From: an uncultured Bacteroidota bacterium
GTDB taxonomy: Bacteria; Bacteroidota; Bacteroidia; Chitinophagales; Chitinophagaceae
DNA: 64,000 nucleotides
Direction: 5' to 3'
Assembly (NCBI GenBank): GCA_903835005.1
Contig: CAILLK010000021.1
Span: 1 to 64,000 of the forward strand
The position numbers were made by a program, and so were the translations under genes. The notes below the pieces were generated by a model. It saw nothing but the letters and a program-made list of their open reading frames with translations. It had not been told where the DNA came from and ran no database searches. Shown in pieces: positions 38,173 to 47,627 of this stretch (positions are counted from its first letter, which is position 1; the number at the start of each line of letters is the position of its first letter).

Positions 38173-41100
38173 ATGAATCAAGGCATAGTACTTGGAGCCG
38201 TCCGACCAGACCTCTTGCGCGATGAAACACTTGCGGATATTTTCCGTATGTCGGCTAAGACATACGGTTCAAATACTGCTTTGATTTTCAATGATCAGAA
38301 TATCAGTTATGCCGAACTGGACAAATGGAGTGATGCCCAGGCAGATTATCTGTACCAGCAAGGTATAATGCCCGGCGACTCTGTTGGCTTATGGTGGCCT
38401 CGCGGCCTGGAATTGCATGTAGCCGTTTTAGGCATTGTAAAAGCCGGTGCCGCATATGTGCCGCTGGATAGAGAAATGCCTGCGGAAAGAGTTGAAACAG
38501 TACTGAAGGAAGTTGGCGCTAAAGGATATATCAGTGATGAAAAGCTTGCATTGGATTGCCAGATGTTTGGTGTAGTCCCTCAGCCGAAAACAGATGTACC
38601 TGTTTACATTACCCCTGGCGCTCGACCTGATAACTGGGCCTATGTTTTGTATACATCGGGCAGTACAGGTAAACCTAAGGGCATACCTATTGCCCACCGC
38701 CAGATATGCCATTTTGTAAGAGCCGAACAATCAGTTCTGGAGATAACCAGCAGTGATAAAGTTTACCAGGGTTTTTCTGTTTCATTTGATATGTGGTGCG
38801 AAGAAACCTGGATATCTTACTTTGCCGGAGCTACATTGTGGGTAGCAGATATGGCCACAGCCAAATCTATTGATGAACTGGGTGAAGTTATCCGCAAAAA
38901 CCGGATAACAGTGCTCCATGCAGTGCCCAGCCTTTTGGCGGTGATGGAGGACGACATACCGCTTCTGAGACTGGTGAATGCCGGCGGGGAAGCTTGCACA
39001 CAGCAGGTACTGGCAAGATGGTCTGTTCCAGCCCGAAGATTTTTTAACAGCTACGGGCCTACCGAAACTACAGTTACTGCAACGCTTATTTCTCTGCAAC
39101 CTGGCGATGCTATCACTATTGGCATTCCATTGCCCAATTATAATATTGCTGTGGTTGACGAAAATCTGAATATTCTGCCAGTTGGCGAACGGGGCGAGCT
39201 GGTGATAACCGGACCGGGAGTTTGCAAAGGGTATATTAATCTTCCGGAATTAACTGCACAGAAATTCGTACCTAAACCCCCTCAAATGGATGCACTGCCG
39301 GGGGATATGGTATACCGATCAGGCGATGCAGCTATAATAAACCCCGATAAAAGTATTGATTTCCAGGGCCGTTTTGATGATCAGATAAAACTGCGCGGAT
39401 ACCGTATTGAACTTGGAGAAATTGAAACCAGGTTAAGCAATCTGCCCGACATAGCTGCAGCTGCGGTAGCTGTCAAGCAGGATGTAAACGGCCAGGACCA
39501 CCTTGCCGGCTATGTGGTTTGCGATGACCCGGTAACCATGAATCAGCAGCATATACGCGGTGAGCTGGCAAAAGTATTACCTGCCTATATGGTGCCAAGC
39601 GTGATCATGCAATTGTCGGAAATGCCGCGCCTGCCCAGTGGCAAAATAAACCGGAAAGCGCTGCCAATTCCGGCCATGCTGCTCGAAAATGCAGGAGCTA
39701 TCACTAACGAAATTATTGATCTTGATGCCCCTATGGGCGACAGGGTTATAGCTGCGTTAAAAAAGTTTTTCCCAAACAGGATAATAGAACTGACCAATGA
39801 TTTTTTTACAGACCTGGGCGGGCATTCCTTACTGGCAGCAGCTGTTGTTTCCCGGTTAAGAAGGGAAGCCAACATTCCGCAGGCATCTTTAAAAGACATA
39901 TACCAGCACCGGCCTTTAAGCAACCTGGTTCAGTATTGGGAAACCAAACCGGTCGCTGAAACCAAGGCAAAGAAAATATTTAATGAAATACCGCGCAAAA
40001 GATACCTGGTATGCTGGCTTGCACAAACATGCTCCCTAATGCTGTTTTACTGCCTGTTTGCTGTTCAGATTTTCTTTCCTTACCTGGGGTATTATATAGT
40101 AGTGGAGGAAACGAAAAACATACCTTATGCCATCACAACGGCTCTTTGTTTGTTTTGTTTTATACCCCCTTTATTTTCGCTGCTCACTATTGCCGTTAAA
40201 TGGCTGGTTATTGGTAAAATGAAGGAAGGCGACTATCCGCTCTGGGGCACTTATTACTTCAGGTGGTGGTTTGTGAAAACAATGCAACGTTTATTGCCAT
40301 CGCAGTTTCTGAATGGAACGCCTCTTTACAATGGCTTTATGCGGCGTATTGGTGTAAAAGTGGCCAAAGACGCACAGCTTGGCGCCATGACTATCGGAGC
40401 CGAAGACCTCGTAACCATTGGCAGTGATGTAAGTATCAGTTCACAGGTAGTACTCAATAATGCAATTGTGGAAGATGGGATGCTCCGGTTGCGCAGCATT
40501 TATCTTGGCGACCACGCCTATATAGGAAGCAGCGCTGTCATTTCGGGCGGAGCAAGAATCGAAGACTGGGGAGAATTGCAGGACCTTAGTTTCCTGCAGG
40601 AAGGCAAAACAATTAAAAGTGGTGAAGTATGGATGGGAAGTCCTGCGGTGTTTAAAGAAAAGAAAGCAATTGAAGATCTTCCCCAACCCCTGTTCGTATC
40701 CAATGCGAAACGCAACAGGTATACCCTTATTTTCTCGCTTTCATTACTCATTTTTCCGTTCGTTGTTCTGCTGCCGCTATTGCCTACCATCATCATCATC
40801 AACAATCTCGATAACTCAACTCCCGATTACGACTTCAGTTACCTGATTGTGACCCCATCTCTTGCACTGAGTTACATTATTGTTTTTACACTTGTTACAG
40901 TTGTATTGACCCGGTTGCTTCAGCGCGGAATTAAACCTGGTAAGTATCCAATTTACAGCTGGTTTTATGTGCGCAAATGGTTTGCCGACCAGCTGATGTC
41001 CCTATCCCTTATTGTATTGCATCCTATTTATGCCACAGTATATATATCCCTGCTTTTCCGCGCACTGGGTGCCAAAGTAGGCCGCAATACAGAAATTTCT

Positions 41101-42111
41101 ACAGCCAGCAGTGTAACCCATCCCTTGCTGGAAATTGGTAAAGGATCATTTATAGCAGATGCAGTAACCCTTGGAGAGTCGGACATAAGAGGGCAACAAC
41201 TGATACTCGATAAAACGGTTATCGGCAACAACAGTTTTGTGGGCAACAGTGCCTTGATTCCACAGGGGTATAATCTGCCGGGGCGTATGCTTATCGGGGT
41301 ATTGTCTACACCTCCTACAAAAGAGCAAATAGCAGGAGAAACAGCCCGCGATTGGTTTGGCTCACCTGCCATTGCCCTACCCCGTCGCCAGGCAAGCAGG
41401 ACTTTTGCTACCGAGCTAACTGCCCGCCCGCGTCCGTCGGTGGTGTTAGCTAGGAGTATTGTAGAATTTATCCGTATTCTGATACCTGAAACAGTAATCC
41501 TGATCTGCAGTATTCTTTTTATTGCCTATACACACGACCTGCTGGTAAGTAAGCCCTGGTGGATGATAATACTGCTGATGCCATTTTACTATTTATTCTT
41601 TATGGGTTTCCCTACATTCCTGATAACGGTGTTATTAAAATGGATTACGGTAGGTAAGTATATACCCGAACAAAAACCAATGTGGACATCTAAAGTCTGG
41701 CGAAGCGAAGCCATTACCTCAACATATGAAGCCCTGGCAGTTCCCTTCCTGCTCGACTTTATGAAAGGCACACCATGGCTTCCTATAGTACTCAGATTGC
41801 TGGGCATGAAAACCGGCAAAAGGGTATGGATGAATACAACTGACATCACCGAGCATGATATGGTGAGTATTGGCGATGACACTGCCCTGAACGAAGACTG
41901 CGGCCCTCAAACCCACCTGTTTGAAGACCGGGTTATGAAAGTAGGCCCGGTTAAGGTTGGAAAAAAGTGCAGCATAGGCGCCAAAACCATTATACTATAC
42001 GACAGTGAGATAGGTGATAATGTAAACATTGAGGCTCTTTCACTCGTTATGAAGGGCGAGAACCTGCAATCTGACAGCAGCTGGGGCGGCAGTCCTATCA
42101 AGCCTGTGTAA
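38173..42111 (+). CDS. Pls/PosA-family non-ribosomal peptide synthetase (epsilon-poly-lysine synthetase-like)
   Basis: 1,312 residues. An adenylation domain fills about 15-500: A3 YTSGSTGKPKG (160-170), A5 NSYGPTETT (292-300), A7 YRSGDAA, GYRIELGEIE (409-418) and A10 SGKINRKALP. A carrier domain has the phosphopantetheine serine in DLGGHSLLAA (Ser552). Then come three similar modules, each a pair of membrane helices (about 612-680, 851-915, 1102-1160) followed by a left-handed beta-helix (about 718-825, 955-1066, 1198-1308) ending in WMGSPA, WFGSPA and WGGSPI. There is no condensation or thioesterase domain. This is the layout of the Pls/PosA family, whose founder polymerises lysine through its side-chain amine. 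Read against GrsA by eye, the pocket is D-M-E-S-V-A-S-V-T-K. The product is unknown. Confidence 0.88.
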   Translation: MNQGIVLGAVRPDLLRDETLADIFRMSAKTYGSNTALIFNDQNISYAELDKWSDAQADYLYQQGIMPGDSVGLWWPRGLELHVAVLGIVKAGAAYVPLDREMPAERVETVLKEVGAKGYISDEKLALDCQMFGVVPQPKTDVPVYITPGARPDNWAYVLYTSGSTGKPKGIPIAHRQICHFVRAEQSVLEITSSDKVYQGFSVSFDMWCEETWISYFAGATLWVADMATAKSIDELGEVIRKNRITVLHAVPSLLAVMEDDIPLLRLVNAGGEACTQQVLARWSVPARRFFNSYGPTETTVTATLISLQPGDAITIGIPLPNYNIAVVDENLNILPVGERGELVITGPGVCKGYINLPELTAQKFVPKPPQMDALPGDMVYRSGDAAIINPDKSIDFQGRFDDQIKLRGYRIELGEIETRLSNLPDIAAAAVAVKQDVNGQDHLAGYVVCDDPVTMNQQHIRGELAKVLPAYMVPSVIMQLSEMPRLPSGKINRKALPIPAMLLENAGAITNEIIDLDAPMGDRVIAALKKFFPNRIIELTNDFFTDLGGHSLLAAAVVSRLRREANIPQASLKDIYQHRPLSNLVQYWETKPVAETKAKKIFNEIPRKRYLVCWLAQTCSLMLFYCLFAVQIFFPYLGYYIVVEETKNIPYAITTALCLFCFIPPLFSLLTIAVKWLVIGKMKEGDYPLWGTYYFRWWFVKTMQRLLPSQFLNGTPLYNGFMRRIGVKVAKDAQLGAMTIGAEDLVTIGSDVSISSQVVLNNAIVEDGMLRLRSIYLGDHAYIGSSAVISGGARIEDWGELQDLSFLQEGKTIKSGEVWMGSPAVFKEKKAIEDLPQPLFVSNAKRNRYTLIFSLSLLIFPFVVLLPLLPTIIIINNLDNSTPDYDFSYLIVTPSLALSYIIVFTLVTVVLTRLLQRGIKPGKYPIYSWFYVRKWFADQLMSLSLIVLHPIYATVYISLLFRALGAKVGRNTEISTASSVTHPLLEIGKGSFIADAVTLGESDIRGQQLILDKTVIGNNSFVGNSALIPQGYNLPGRMLIGVLSTPPTKEQIAGETARDWFGSPAIALPRRQASRTFATELTARPRPSVVLARSIVEFIRILIPETVILICSILFIAYTHDLLVSKPWWMIILLMPFYYLFFMGFPTFLITVLLKWITVGKYIPEQKPMWTSKVWRSEAITSTYEALAVPFLLDFMKGTPWLPIVLRLLGMKTGKRVWMNTTDITEHDMVSIGDDTALNEDCGPQTHLFEDRVMKVGPVKVGKKCSIGAKTIILYDSEIGDNVNIEALSLVMKGENLQSDSSWGGSPIKPV

Positions 42112-42455
42112 TGTTTGTTCTTGAATAAATTATAAACCGGAAGTTTTACCTGGGAAACCGAATTGAGATGGTCCTGATGCTAAAGAAGTGTGTGAAGTTT
42201 TATTTTACGGTGATATTTATGAAAATAGTACTCAATCTGCTACCATTAAATCAAAATCTATTCTGCCTGAATCATCTGTAATTTGGATCGTTCCTTTTTT
42301 ATCCGCAATCTGATAATTATTTGTATCAGAGCCAAAATTGCACCCTAGTTTTGCTGGTATAATTCAATTTGTTCATAAAAAATTTATATGTTTAATCTGG
42401 AATTCAATTTATACTTAAATAATAGAATCAAGTATTTTTATACTTAAAATCAATC
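42112..42455. other. 344-base intergenic region
   Basis: AT-rich sequence with no credible gene. A small stem CTGATA/TATCAG (42310-42329) is the only structure noted. The 3' end is a very A/T-rich leader before the GNAT gene. Confidence 0.4.
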
Positions 42456-42989
42456 ATGAACATATCATTCCTAAACCTCACCCTCCGTTCCCTGACCATT
42501 GATGATGGCCCTGAATTTTATGCCTTGATAGACCGCAACAGGCTGCGCCTGCGCGACTATTTCCCTGTCACCACCGCAACAATATTCAGCCTGGATGACT
42601 GTTTTAAGTATATAGATAATAAAGTAGATCAGGCCAATAAAAAAGAACATTTCACATTCGTTATTGAAGATGTAAACAAGCAACTCCGTGGTCTGTTTTT
42701 TATCAAAAACATCGATTGGCGGGTACCAAAAGCCGAACTTGCTTACTTCATTGATAAAACGCTGGAGGGCAAAGGCATTATGACAAGTGCACTAGGAGCA
42801 GTTGTTGATTATGGATTCAATAACTTACAAATGAACAAGCTTTTTTTGCTCACAGCCACCGACAACCTTCCCAGCCGCAAAATTGCAGAGAAAAACAGGT
42901 TTCAGCTGGAAGGAATTCTGAAGAGTAATTTCAAACTTTGTTCGGGCGAACTGACAGATATGGCATACTATGGCCTATTGCGGGGATAA
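42456..42989 (+). CDS. GNAT-family N-acetyltransferase (RimL-like)
   Basis: 177 residues. GNAT motif A is in AELAYFIDKTLEGKGIMTSA (acetyl-CoA pyrophosphate loop, LEGKGI), with motif B in KLFLLTATDNLPSRKIAEKN, then FQLEGILK. RimL/RimJ relatives acetylate N-terminal or side-chain amines of ribosomal proteins or small molecules. It is 344 bases after the Pls/PosA-like gene on the same strand. A link to that product is possible but unproven. Confidence 0.85.
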   Translation: MNISFLNLTLRSLTIDDGPEFYALIDRNRLRLRDYFPVTTATIFSLDDCFKYIDNKVDQANKKEHFTFVIEDVNKQLRGLFFIKNIDWRVPKAELAYFIDKTLEGKGIMTSALGAVVDYGFNNLQMNKLFLLTATDNLPSRKIAEKNRFQLEGILKSNFKLCSGELTDMAYYGLLRG

Positions 42990-43010
42990 AATCACCGATT
43001 GATTTTTCTT
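42988..43010 (+). terminator. Weak terminator-like hairpin after the GNAT gene
   Basis: AAAATCA (42988-42994) pairs with TGATTTT (43000-43006) around a five-base loop, followed by TCTT. The stem overlaps the stop codon and is AT-rich, so strength is doubtful. Confidence 0.35.
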
Positions 43011-43347
43011 AGCTGCTGGGGAGGGGCTGATAAATTTTAAAAAACAGGATCGCCAACATATCCGGGGGTGCGAATTTTTGCATTTCATCAATTGTTCTTC
43101 TAATTTATCATCAGGATTGACAACTGAAAGAGTTGCTTTTTATACCTTTTTAATTCCAAAAAGTGAACTACAAATTATCTCTTCATTTGTACTATACAGA
43201 TAAAATCCGGAAGTCAAAGTAGTTCTGCCTGGCATAGGTAAATCATTAATATTACCAGTATTTCATTACCGTATAATTACAGTACAGGATAAAATTTATT
43301 GGACTAAAAATATTACAATACGCACGCTAAACCTAGGTGAGCAATAC
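42990..43347. other. Intergenic region before the regulator pseudogene
   Basis: No intact gene is seen. It may hold the decayed upstream part of the LuxR-type gene, but no receiver-domain words could be read. A short stem CAACT/AGTTG (43121-43135) is followed by a T-rich run. Confidence 0.35.
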
Positions 43348-43608
43348 ATGGAAACCAACCTTAAAAAATAGGTTTTGCAGGATGCTTTGAATGCAAAAAA
43401 ACAACTGTCAAGCAAGCCGGTACTATTTCCACGCAAAAAAGAAGTATTGCAGAATATGGCTGCAGAGCTTACCAGCCAGCAAATAGCTGATAAACTTTTT
43501 GTTAGCAGGCATACCATCGACAGCTACCGCATAAGCCTGATGATAAAGTCAGGTGTTAAAAGCGCTCCTGCTCTGTTCAAAAAAAGGTATCCAGCCCGGA
43601 TTGATTGA
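43348..43608 (+). pseudogene. LuxR-type helix-turn-helix regulator, degenerate with in-frame stop
   Basis: The frame from the ATG at 43348 reads METNLKK, then TAG (43369-43371), then continues for 79 codons. These end in a LuxR/GerE DNA-binding domain: FPRKKEVLQNMAAELTSQQI, ADKLFVSRHTIDSYR, LMIKSGVKS. The domain resembles the C-terminus of NarL-type response regulators. The receiver domain is missing and the usual LTxREKEVL has changed to LFPRKKEVL. It is most likely a dead fragment; internal starts (TTG at 43375) could give only the DNA-binding part. Confidence 0.65.
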
Positions 43609-43729
43609 TTAATTTAAAATCAGAATTGATGAACAATTTGCAAACAGATTATACAACTGCAGTATTTGTAATTTCCTCCATGCTTAAAGTTAAAAAACAT
43701 ATCTCTTTTCAGACTTTCCGCTAAAATCT

Positions 43730-43737
43730 TATCTTTG
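43730..43737 (+). promoter_or_regulatory. TAnnTTTG promoter element for ddl
   Basis: TATCTTTG, an exact match, 16 bases before the ddl ATG. Confidence 0.55.
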
Positions 43738-43753
43738 GAGATCAACTGATACA

Positions 43754-44749
43754 ATGAAGAAAAATATCGCTTTGCTTGCCGGCGGTTATTCCGGTGAATA
43801 TGTCATTTCCATACAAACTGCCGAAACAATTCAGAAAAATCTGGATGAAAGCCTGTATAACATCTACAAAATAGTTGTTACCCGCGATGAGTGGTGCTAT
43901 GACAATGAAGGCAGTAAGATCCAGGTAAATAAAAATGATTTTTCTCTTGATCTGGAAACAGGCAAAGTAACATTCGATTGTGTTTTCATTGCCATACACG
44001 GATCTCCGGGCGAAGACGGCCGAATTCAGGGTTACCTGGATATGCTGGGTATTCCCTATACCTCGTGCAATGCTATTGTATCGGCTCTTACATTTAATAA
44101 AAGCTACTGCAATAAGGTAGTTAAAGCCTTCAATGTGGTCAATATAGCCAATTCCGTTCATCTCATAAAAGGCGAGCCATACTCTATGGGCGCAGTATTG
44201 GATGAACTGAGGCTGCCTGTATTTGTAAAACCCAATGAAAGCGGCAGCAGCCTGGGAATAAGTAAAGTAAAGAAGGTAGAGGAATTATTTCCTGCTATCG
44301 AAAAGGCCTTCAGGGAGGATGATCAGGTGCTTATAGAAGAATTTATAGAAGGCAGGGAGCTGACTATAGGCGTCTATAAAGCTAATGGCTACCTCTATGC
44401 TCTCCCCGCTACTGAAATTGTGAGCAAAAACGAGTTTTTTGATTATGAAGCCAAGTACACCCCCGGTGTAACTAATGAAATAACACCTGCTCCTGTTGAT
44501 AATAACCTGAAAGAACAACTCGAAAACAAGGCAATGTTTATATACCGGCACCTGAATTGCCGCGGCATTGTCCGGATGGATTTTATCCTGCAGAATGTTA
44601 CAAACAAGTTATTTTTCCTTGAGGTTAATACTATGCCCGGACAAAGCGAAAACAGCATAGTGCCGCAACAGGTAAGGGCCTCAGGCCGCAGCCTGAGGGA
44701 TTTTTACGGGCAGATACTTGAAGACTGCATGAAGCCTGTTTCAGCTTAA
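43754..44749 (+). CDS. ddl: D-alanine--D-alanine ligase
   Basis: 331 residues with the ATP-grasp plan: N-terminal GGYSGEYVISIQTA, IHGSPGEDGRIQGYLDMLGI (substrate loop), FVKPNESGSSLGISKV (ATP-binding), EEFIEGRELTIGVY and the C-terminal EVNTMPGQSENSI. It joins two D-Ala for peptidoglycan precursors, with ATP. A PASTA protein follows after 29 bases, a pairing common in this phylum. The family's usual EHEVS is EYVIS here. Confidence 0.95.
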   Translation: MKKNIALLAGGYSGEYVISIQTAETIQKNLDESLYNIYKIVVTRDEWCYDNEGSKIQVNKNDFSLDLETGKVTFDCVFIAIHGSPGEDGRIQGYLDMLGIPYTSCNAIVSALTFNKSYCNKVVKAFNVVNIANSVHLIKGEPYSMGAVLDELRLPVFVKPNESGSSLGISKVKKVEELFPAIEKAFREDDQVLIEEFIEGRELTIGVYKANGYLYALPATEIVSKNEFFDYEAKYTPGVTNEITPAPVDNNLKEQLENKAMFIYRHLNCRGIVRMDFILQNVTNKLFFLEVNTMPGQSENSIVPQQVRASGRSLRDFYGQILEDCMKPVSA

Positions 44750-44778
44750 AATACTACTTTTATACGGTTAAACGATTT

Positions 44779-45540
44779 ATGAAAGCAAACATCCGGAAGT
44801 CCTTTTTATTTAACCTCGGTATAATATTGGTTCTATGCCTCTTATTGTATATAGCATTTTTTGCTACACTTAAGTGCATTACCCGTCATGGACAGCAGGT
44901 AATGATTCCGGATGTGAGAGGCAAAGAGATTAATACGGCTGTTACAATGCTGAAACAGATGCGTTTTGAGATAAGTATTGATTCTACATTTGAGCCCGAC
45001 CAGAAGCCGCTTACCGTGCTGAAGCAGGTACCCGATACCGGCTCAGTAGTAAAAGAGGGGAGAACCATTTTCCTTACTGTAAACTGCATTCATCCACCAC
45101 AGATTGCTATGCCGCAGCTTGTAAACCTTTCTTTTCGCAGCGCTGTAATGATGCTCCGTAATAACAAACTGAAACTGGGTGATACAGCATTTAAGCCAGA
45201 CCTCGCGGCTGGTCTGGTATTGGAGCAGAAATATAATGGTCAGCAGGTAAAACCAGGTGATGTTGTTCCTCAGGGAAGTAAAATAAGTCTGGTTATTGGT
45301 GACGGGATGGGAAAAAACACCTTTAATGTACCCGATGTGGTAAACCTGACTGTGGATGACGCTGAATTAACCATTAACTCAAACAATCTGCAATATAGCA
45401 TTTCACTTGCCGATCCTTCTGCAACAATTTCAGATACATCATCTGCTACAGTTGTTAGCCAGGTACCATCTCCTTTGAATGATATTGGCGAACACAATAC
45501 TGTAAAAGCCGGAACCATAATCAACTTAATGATTAAATAA
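44779..45540 (+). CDS. PASTA-domain membrane protein
   Basis: 253 residues: one N-terminal membrane helix (LFNLGIILVLCLLLYIAFFA, about 10-30) and three PASTA repeats outside the membrane (about 40-110, 111-183, 186-253), each starting with a MPxLVNLS- or IPDVRGKE-like word. PASTA domains bind muropeptides or beta-lactams and occur on PBPs and Ser/Thr kinases; here there is no kinase or transpeptidase. It is co-transcribed with ddl and probably located at sites of wall synthesis. Confidence 0.88.
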   Translation: MKANIRKSFLFNLGIILVLCLLLYIAFFATLKCITRHGQQVMIPDVRGKEINTAVTMLKQMRFEISIDSTFEPDQKPLTVLKQVPDTGSVVKEGRTIFLTVNCIHPPQIAMPQLVNLSFRSAVMMLRNNKLKLGDTAFKPDLAAGLVLEQKYNGQQVKPGDVVPQGSKISLVIGDGMGKNTFNVPDVVNLTVDDAELTINSNNLQYSISLADPSATISDTSSATVVSQVPSPLNDIGEHNTVKAGTIINLMIK

Positions 45541-45605
45541 TTTCCGTTAAGATTAAAAAAATTTAAACAATATTTACGGTGTAATCAGCGTTATCTATAG
45601 TTAAA

Positions 45606-47492
45606 GTGAAGCAATTGAAACAGATATTTTTAATAAAATATATATTTTTAACCTGTCTTATTGCAGCTTGTTTATTAGCAGATGCACAGGAAATGACCGG
45701 GCCCCTAATGTGGAATCCGGTATTGGCCCATCAGCAAAGCAACCTGAAAAAACTGGCTAAAAAAACAACCGCTGCCTTATCACTTCCATTCTTCGAAGAT
45801 TTCACCTACTATACACCCTACCCTGACTCTAATAAATGGGTTGATTTTGAAGCCTTTATCAATAATACAATGGGGCGGACCCCTGTAAGTTGGGGAGTAG
45901 CCACTCTCGACGATCTCAATCAGCTTGGACTCCCCTACGACTCCTTCAGTAATAATACTACAAGATATTGCGATAGTCTTACCTCCCGGCCAATAGATAT
46001 CAGCTCCAATTCGGTTGGCGACAGTTTATACCTGAGCTTTTTTTACCAGGCCCAGGGCAACGGGTATTACCCCCAGCCCGAAGATTCATTGCAGCTTTAT
46101 TTTAAAAACAAATATGGCGATTATGAGCTAGTCTGGTCTGCTCCCGGCCCTGATCCCGGCGCTTTGGTTCAGCCTTTCCAGATAGCTATGATCCCGGTTA
46201 CCGATACACTCGATTTTCATGGTTCATTCCAGTTCCGGTTTGTCAATATCGCCGCACTCAACTGGTCGGATGCGGTTTGGAATGTAGATTACATAAAACT
46301 GGATAAATACCGTACCCTTTCTGATACCACAGTGAGTGATGTAGGGTTTACCTGTGCCCCCGGTTACCTGCTGAATGATTATACTTATATGCCCTATAAT
46401 CAGTTTAAGGCCAACCCTAATTCTGAAATCGTATCTACTCTTTTTGATAGTATCAGAAATGATACGTCCTATGGCCAGACGGTGAATTTCTCATTTACGG
46501 TTAAAGATAGTGCAACAAACATTGCCGGTAGCGCTGGGTCAAGCAGTATTTTCCTGTCGGGATACCAGGCGAACCAGGTAAATGAACCATTTTTACCCTT
46601 CGGGTTCCCGAGTCATCCTGCAAATTCAGTGGTAAATTACCAGGTTAAGTTTTTTATTGACAGCGACATAACTACCGGACCAACCAATAATGATACGGTC
46701 GTCCGCAATCAGGTATTCGACAATTACCTTGCCTATGATGACGGTACTGCTGAAAAGAGTTATTATCTCAACCTGTTCACTTCATTACCTGGAAAAATTT
46801 CCATAGAATACCATCTCAATCAGCCTGATACACTAAGGGCCCTGGCTATTTATTTTGGCCGGCAAATCCCGTTTGCGAATTATAAACCATTCTATATAGA
46901 AGTATACAGCGCTCTGAACACCATAAACGGAGCAACTGCCGATGTTCCGCTGTATTCATCCTTAACACCTCAGTATCCTGCTTATGCTGATAGTGTAAAC
47001 CATTTCTGGATCTACCCCCTGGATACTCCTATCGGATTACCCGCAGGAGTTTTTTATGCCGGAACCATGCAGACTGATGCTGATGGCAGTGACAGTATCT
47101 ATTACGGGCTTGATGTAAACAGGGTTGGAAATAATCACGCTTACTACAATGTGCTGGGCGACTGGACGCCCTCAACAATTGGCGGAGCTATTATGATAAG
47201 GCCTATCCTCGGGAAAGTAGTATCGGGCAGCTACGTTACCACTGTATTGCCTGCCAACCTTGTTGACTGGCAGGCAAGCCCCAATCCTGCAACCGGTAAT
47301 CTTAAGTTTGAGTTTGGAACCGATCAGGCGGCACAATATATACTTTCAGATGTGATGGGCCACACCCTGATGACCGGATCTGTTTTCAGCGGCAAATCAA
47401 TAAACCTGGAAGAACTGCCACCCGGTATGTATTTTGTATCGCTTCGTGCCAGCGGGATTTCACCGGTTCCTAAAAAGATTATCAGGTTGTAA
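45606..47492 (+). CDS. Secreted protein with T9SS type A sorting domain
   Basis: 628 residues from GTG at 45606, with a signal peptide (IFLTCLIAACLLADAQ). The body contains beta-rich segments of no recognised family (PFFEDFTYYTPYPDSNKW near the start recalls MAM/jellyroll-like extracellular domains). The last 75 residues form a T9SS C-terminal domain: WQASPNPATGNLKFEF, YILSDVMGHTLMTG, LEELPPGMYFVSL and KKIIRL. The cargo should be exported through SprA and attached or released at the surface. Its task is unknown. Confidence 0.8.
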   Translation: MKQLKQIFLIKYIFLTCLIAACLLADAQEMTGPLMWNPVLAHQQSNLKKLAKKTTAALSLPFFEDFTYYTPYPDSNKWVDFEAFINNTMGRTPVSWGVATLDDLNQLGLPYDSFSNNTTRYCDSLTSRPIDISSNSVGDSLYLSFFYQAQGNGYYPQPEDSLQLYFKNKYGDYELVWSAPGPDPGALVQPFQIAMIPVTDTLDFHGSFQFRFVNIAALNWSDAVWNVDYIKLDKYRTLSDTTVSDVGFTCAPGYLLNDYTYMPYNQFKANPNSEIVSTLFDSIRNDTSYGQTVNFSFTVKDSATNIAGSAGSSSIFLSGYQANQVNEPFLPFGFPSHPANSVVNYQVKFFIDSDITTGPTNNDTVVRNQVFDNYLAYDDGTAEKSYYLNLFTSLPGKISIEYHLNQPDTLRALAIYFGRQIPFANYKPFYIEVYSALNTINGATADVPLYSSLTPQYPAYADSVNHFWIYPLDTPIGLPAGVFYAGTMQTDADGSDSIYYGLDVNRVGNNHAYYNVLGDWTPSTIGGAIMIRPILGKVVSGSYVTTVLPANLVDWQASPNPATGNLKFEFGTDQAAQYILSDVMGHTLMTGSVFSGKSINLEELPPGMYFVSLRASGISPVPKKIIRL

Positions 47493-47600
47493 TCACTTTC
47501 CGGTTTTCTGATTATTCCATCACTGCAATATTTTGCGGCTTTAATACTTATTTTACAGATTATTACCACTGCCGTTGAATACCACTTCCCTGCTTTTTAT

Positions 47601-47608
47601 TAATTTTG
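47601..47608 (+). promoter_or_regulatory. TAnnTTTG promoter element for the rhodanese gene
   Basis: TAATTTTG, an exact match, 19 bases before the ATG at 47628. Confidence 0.5.
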
Positions 47609-47627
47609 CAGAAACTAAACCAGGATT

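Noticed and set aside
38173-42111. Ordinary siderophore or lipopeptide NRPS
   Set aside because: No condensation, epimerisation or thioesterase domain is present; the C-terminal half is membrane/beta-helix modules instead.
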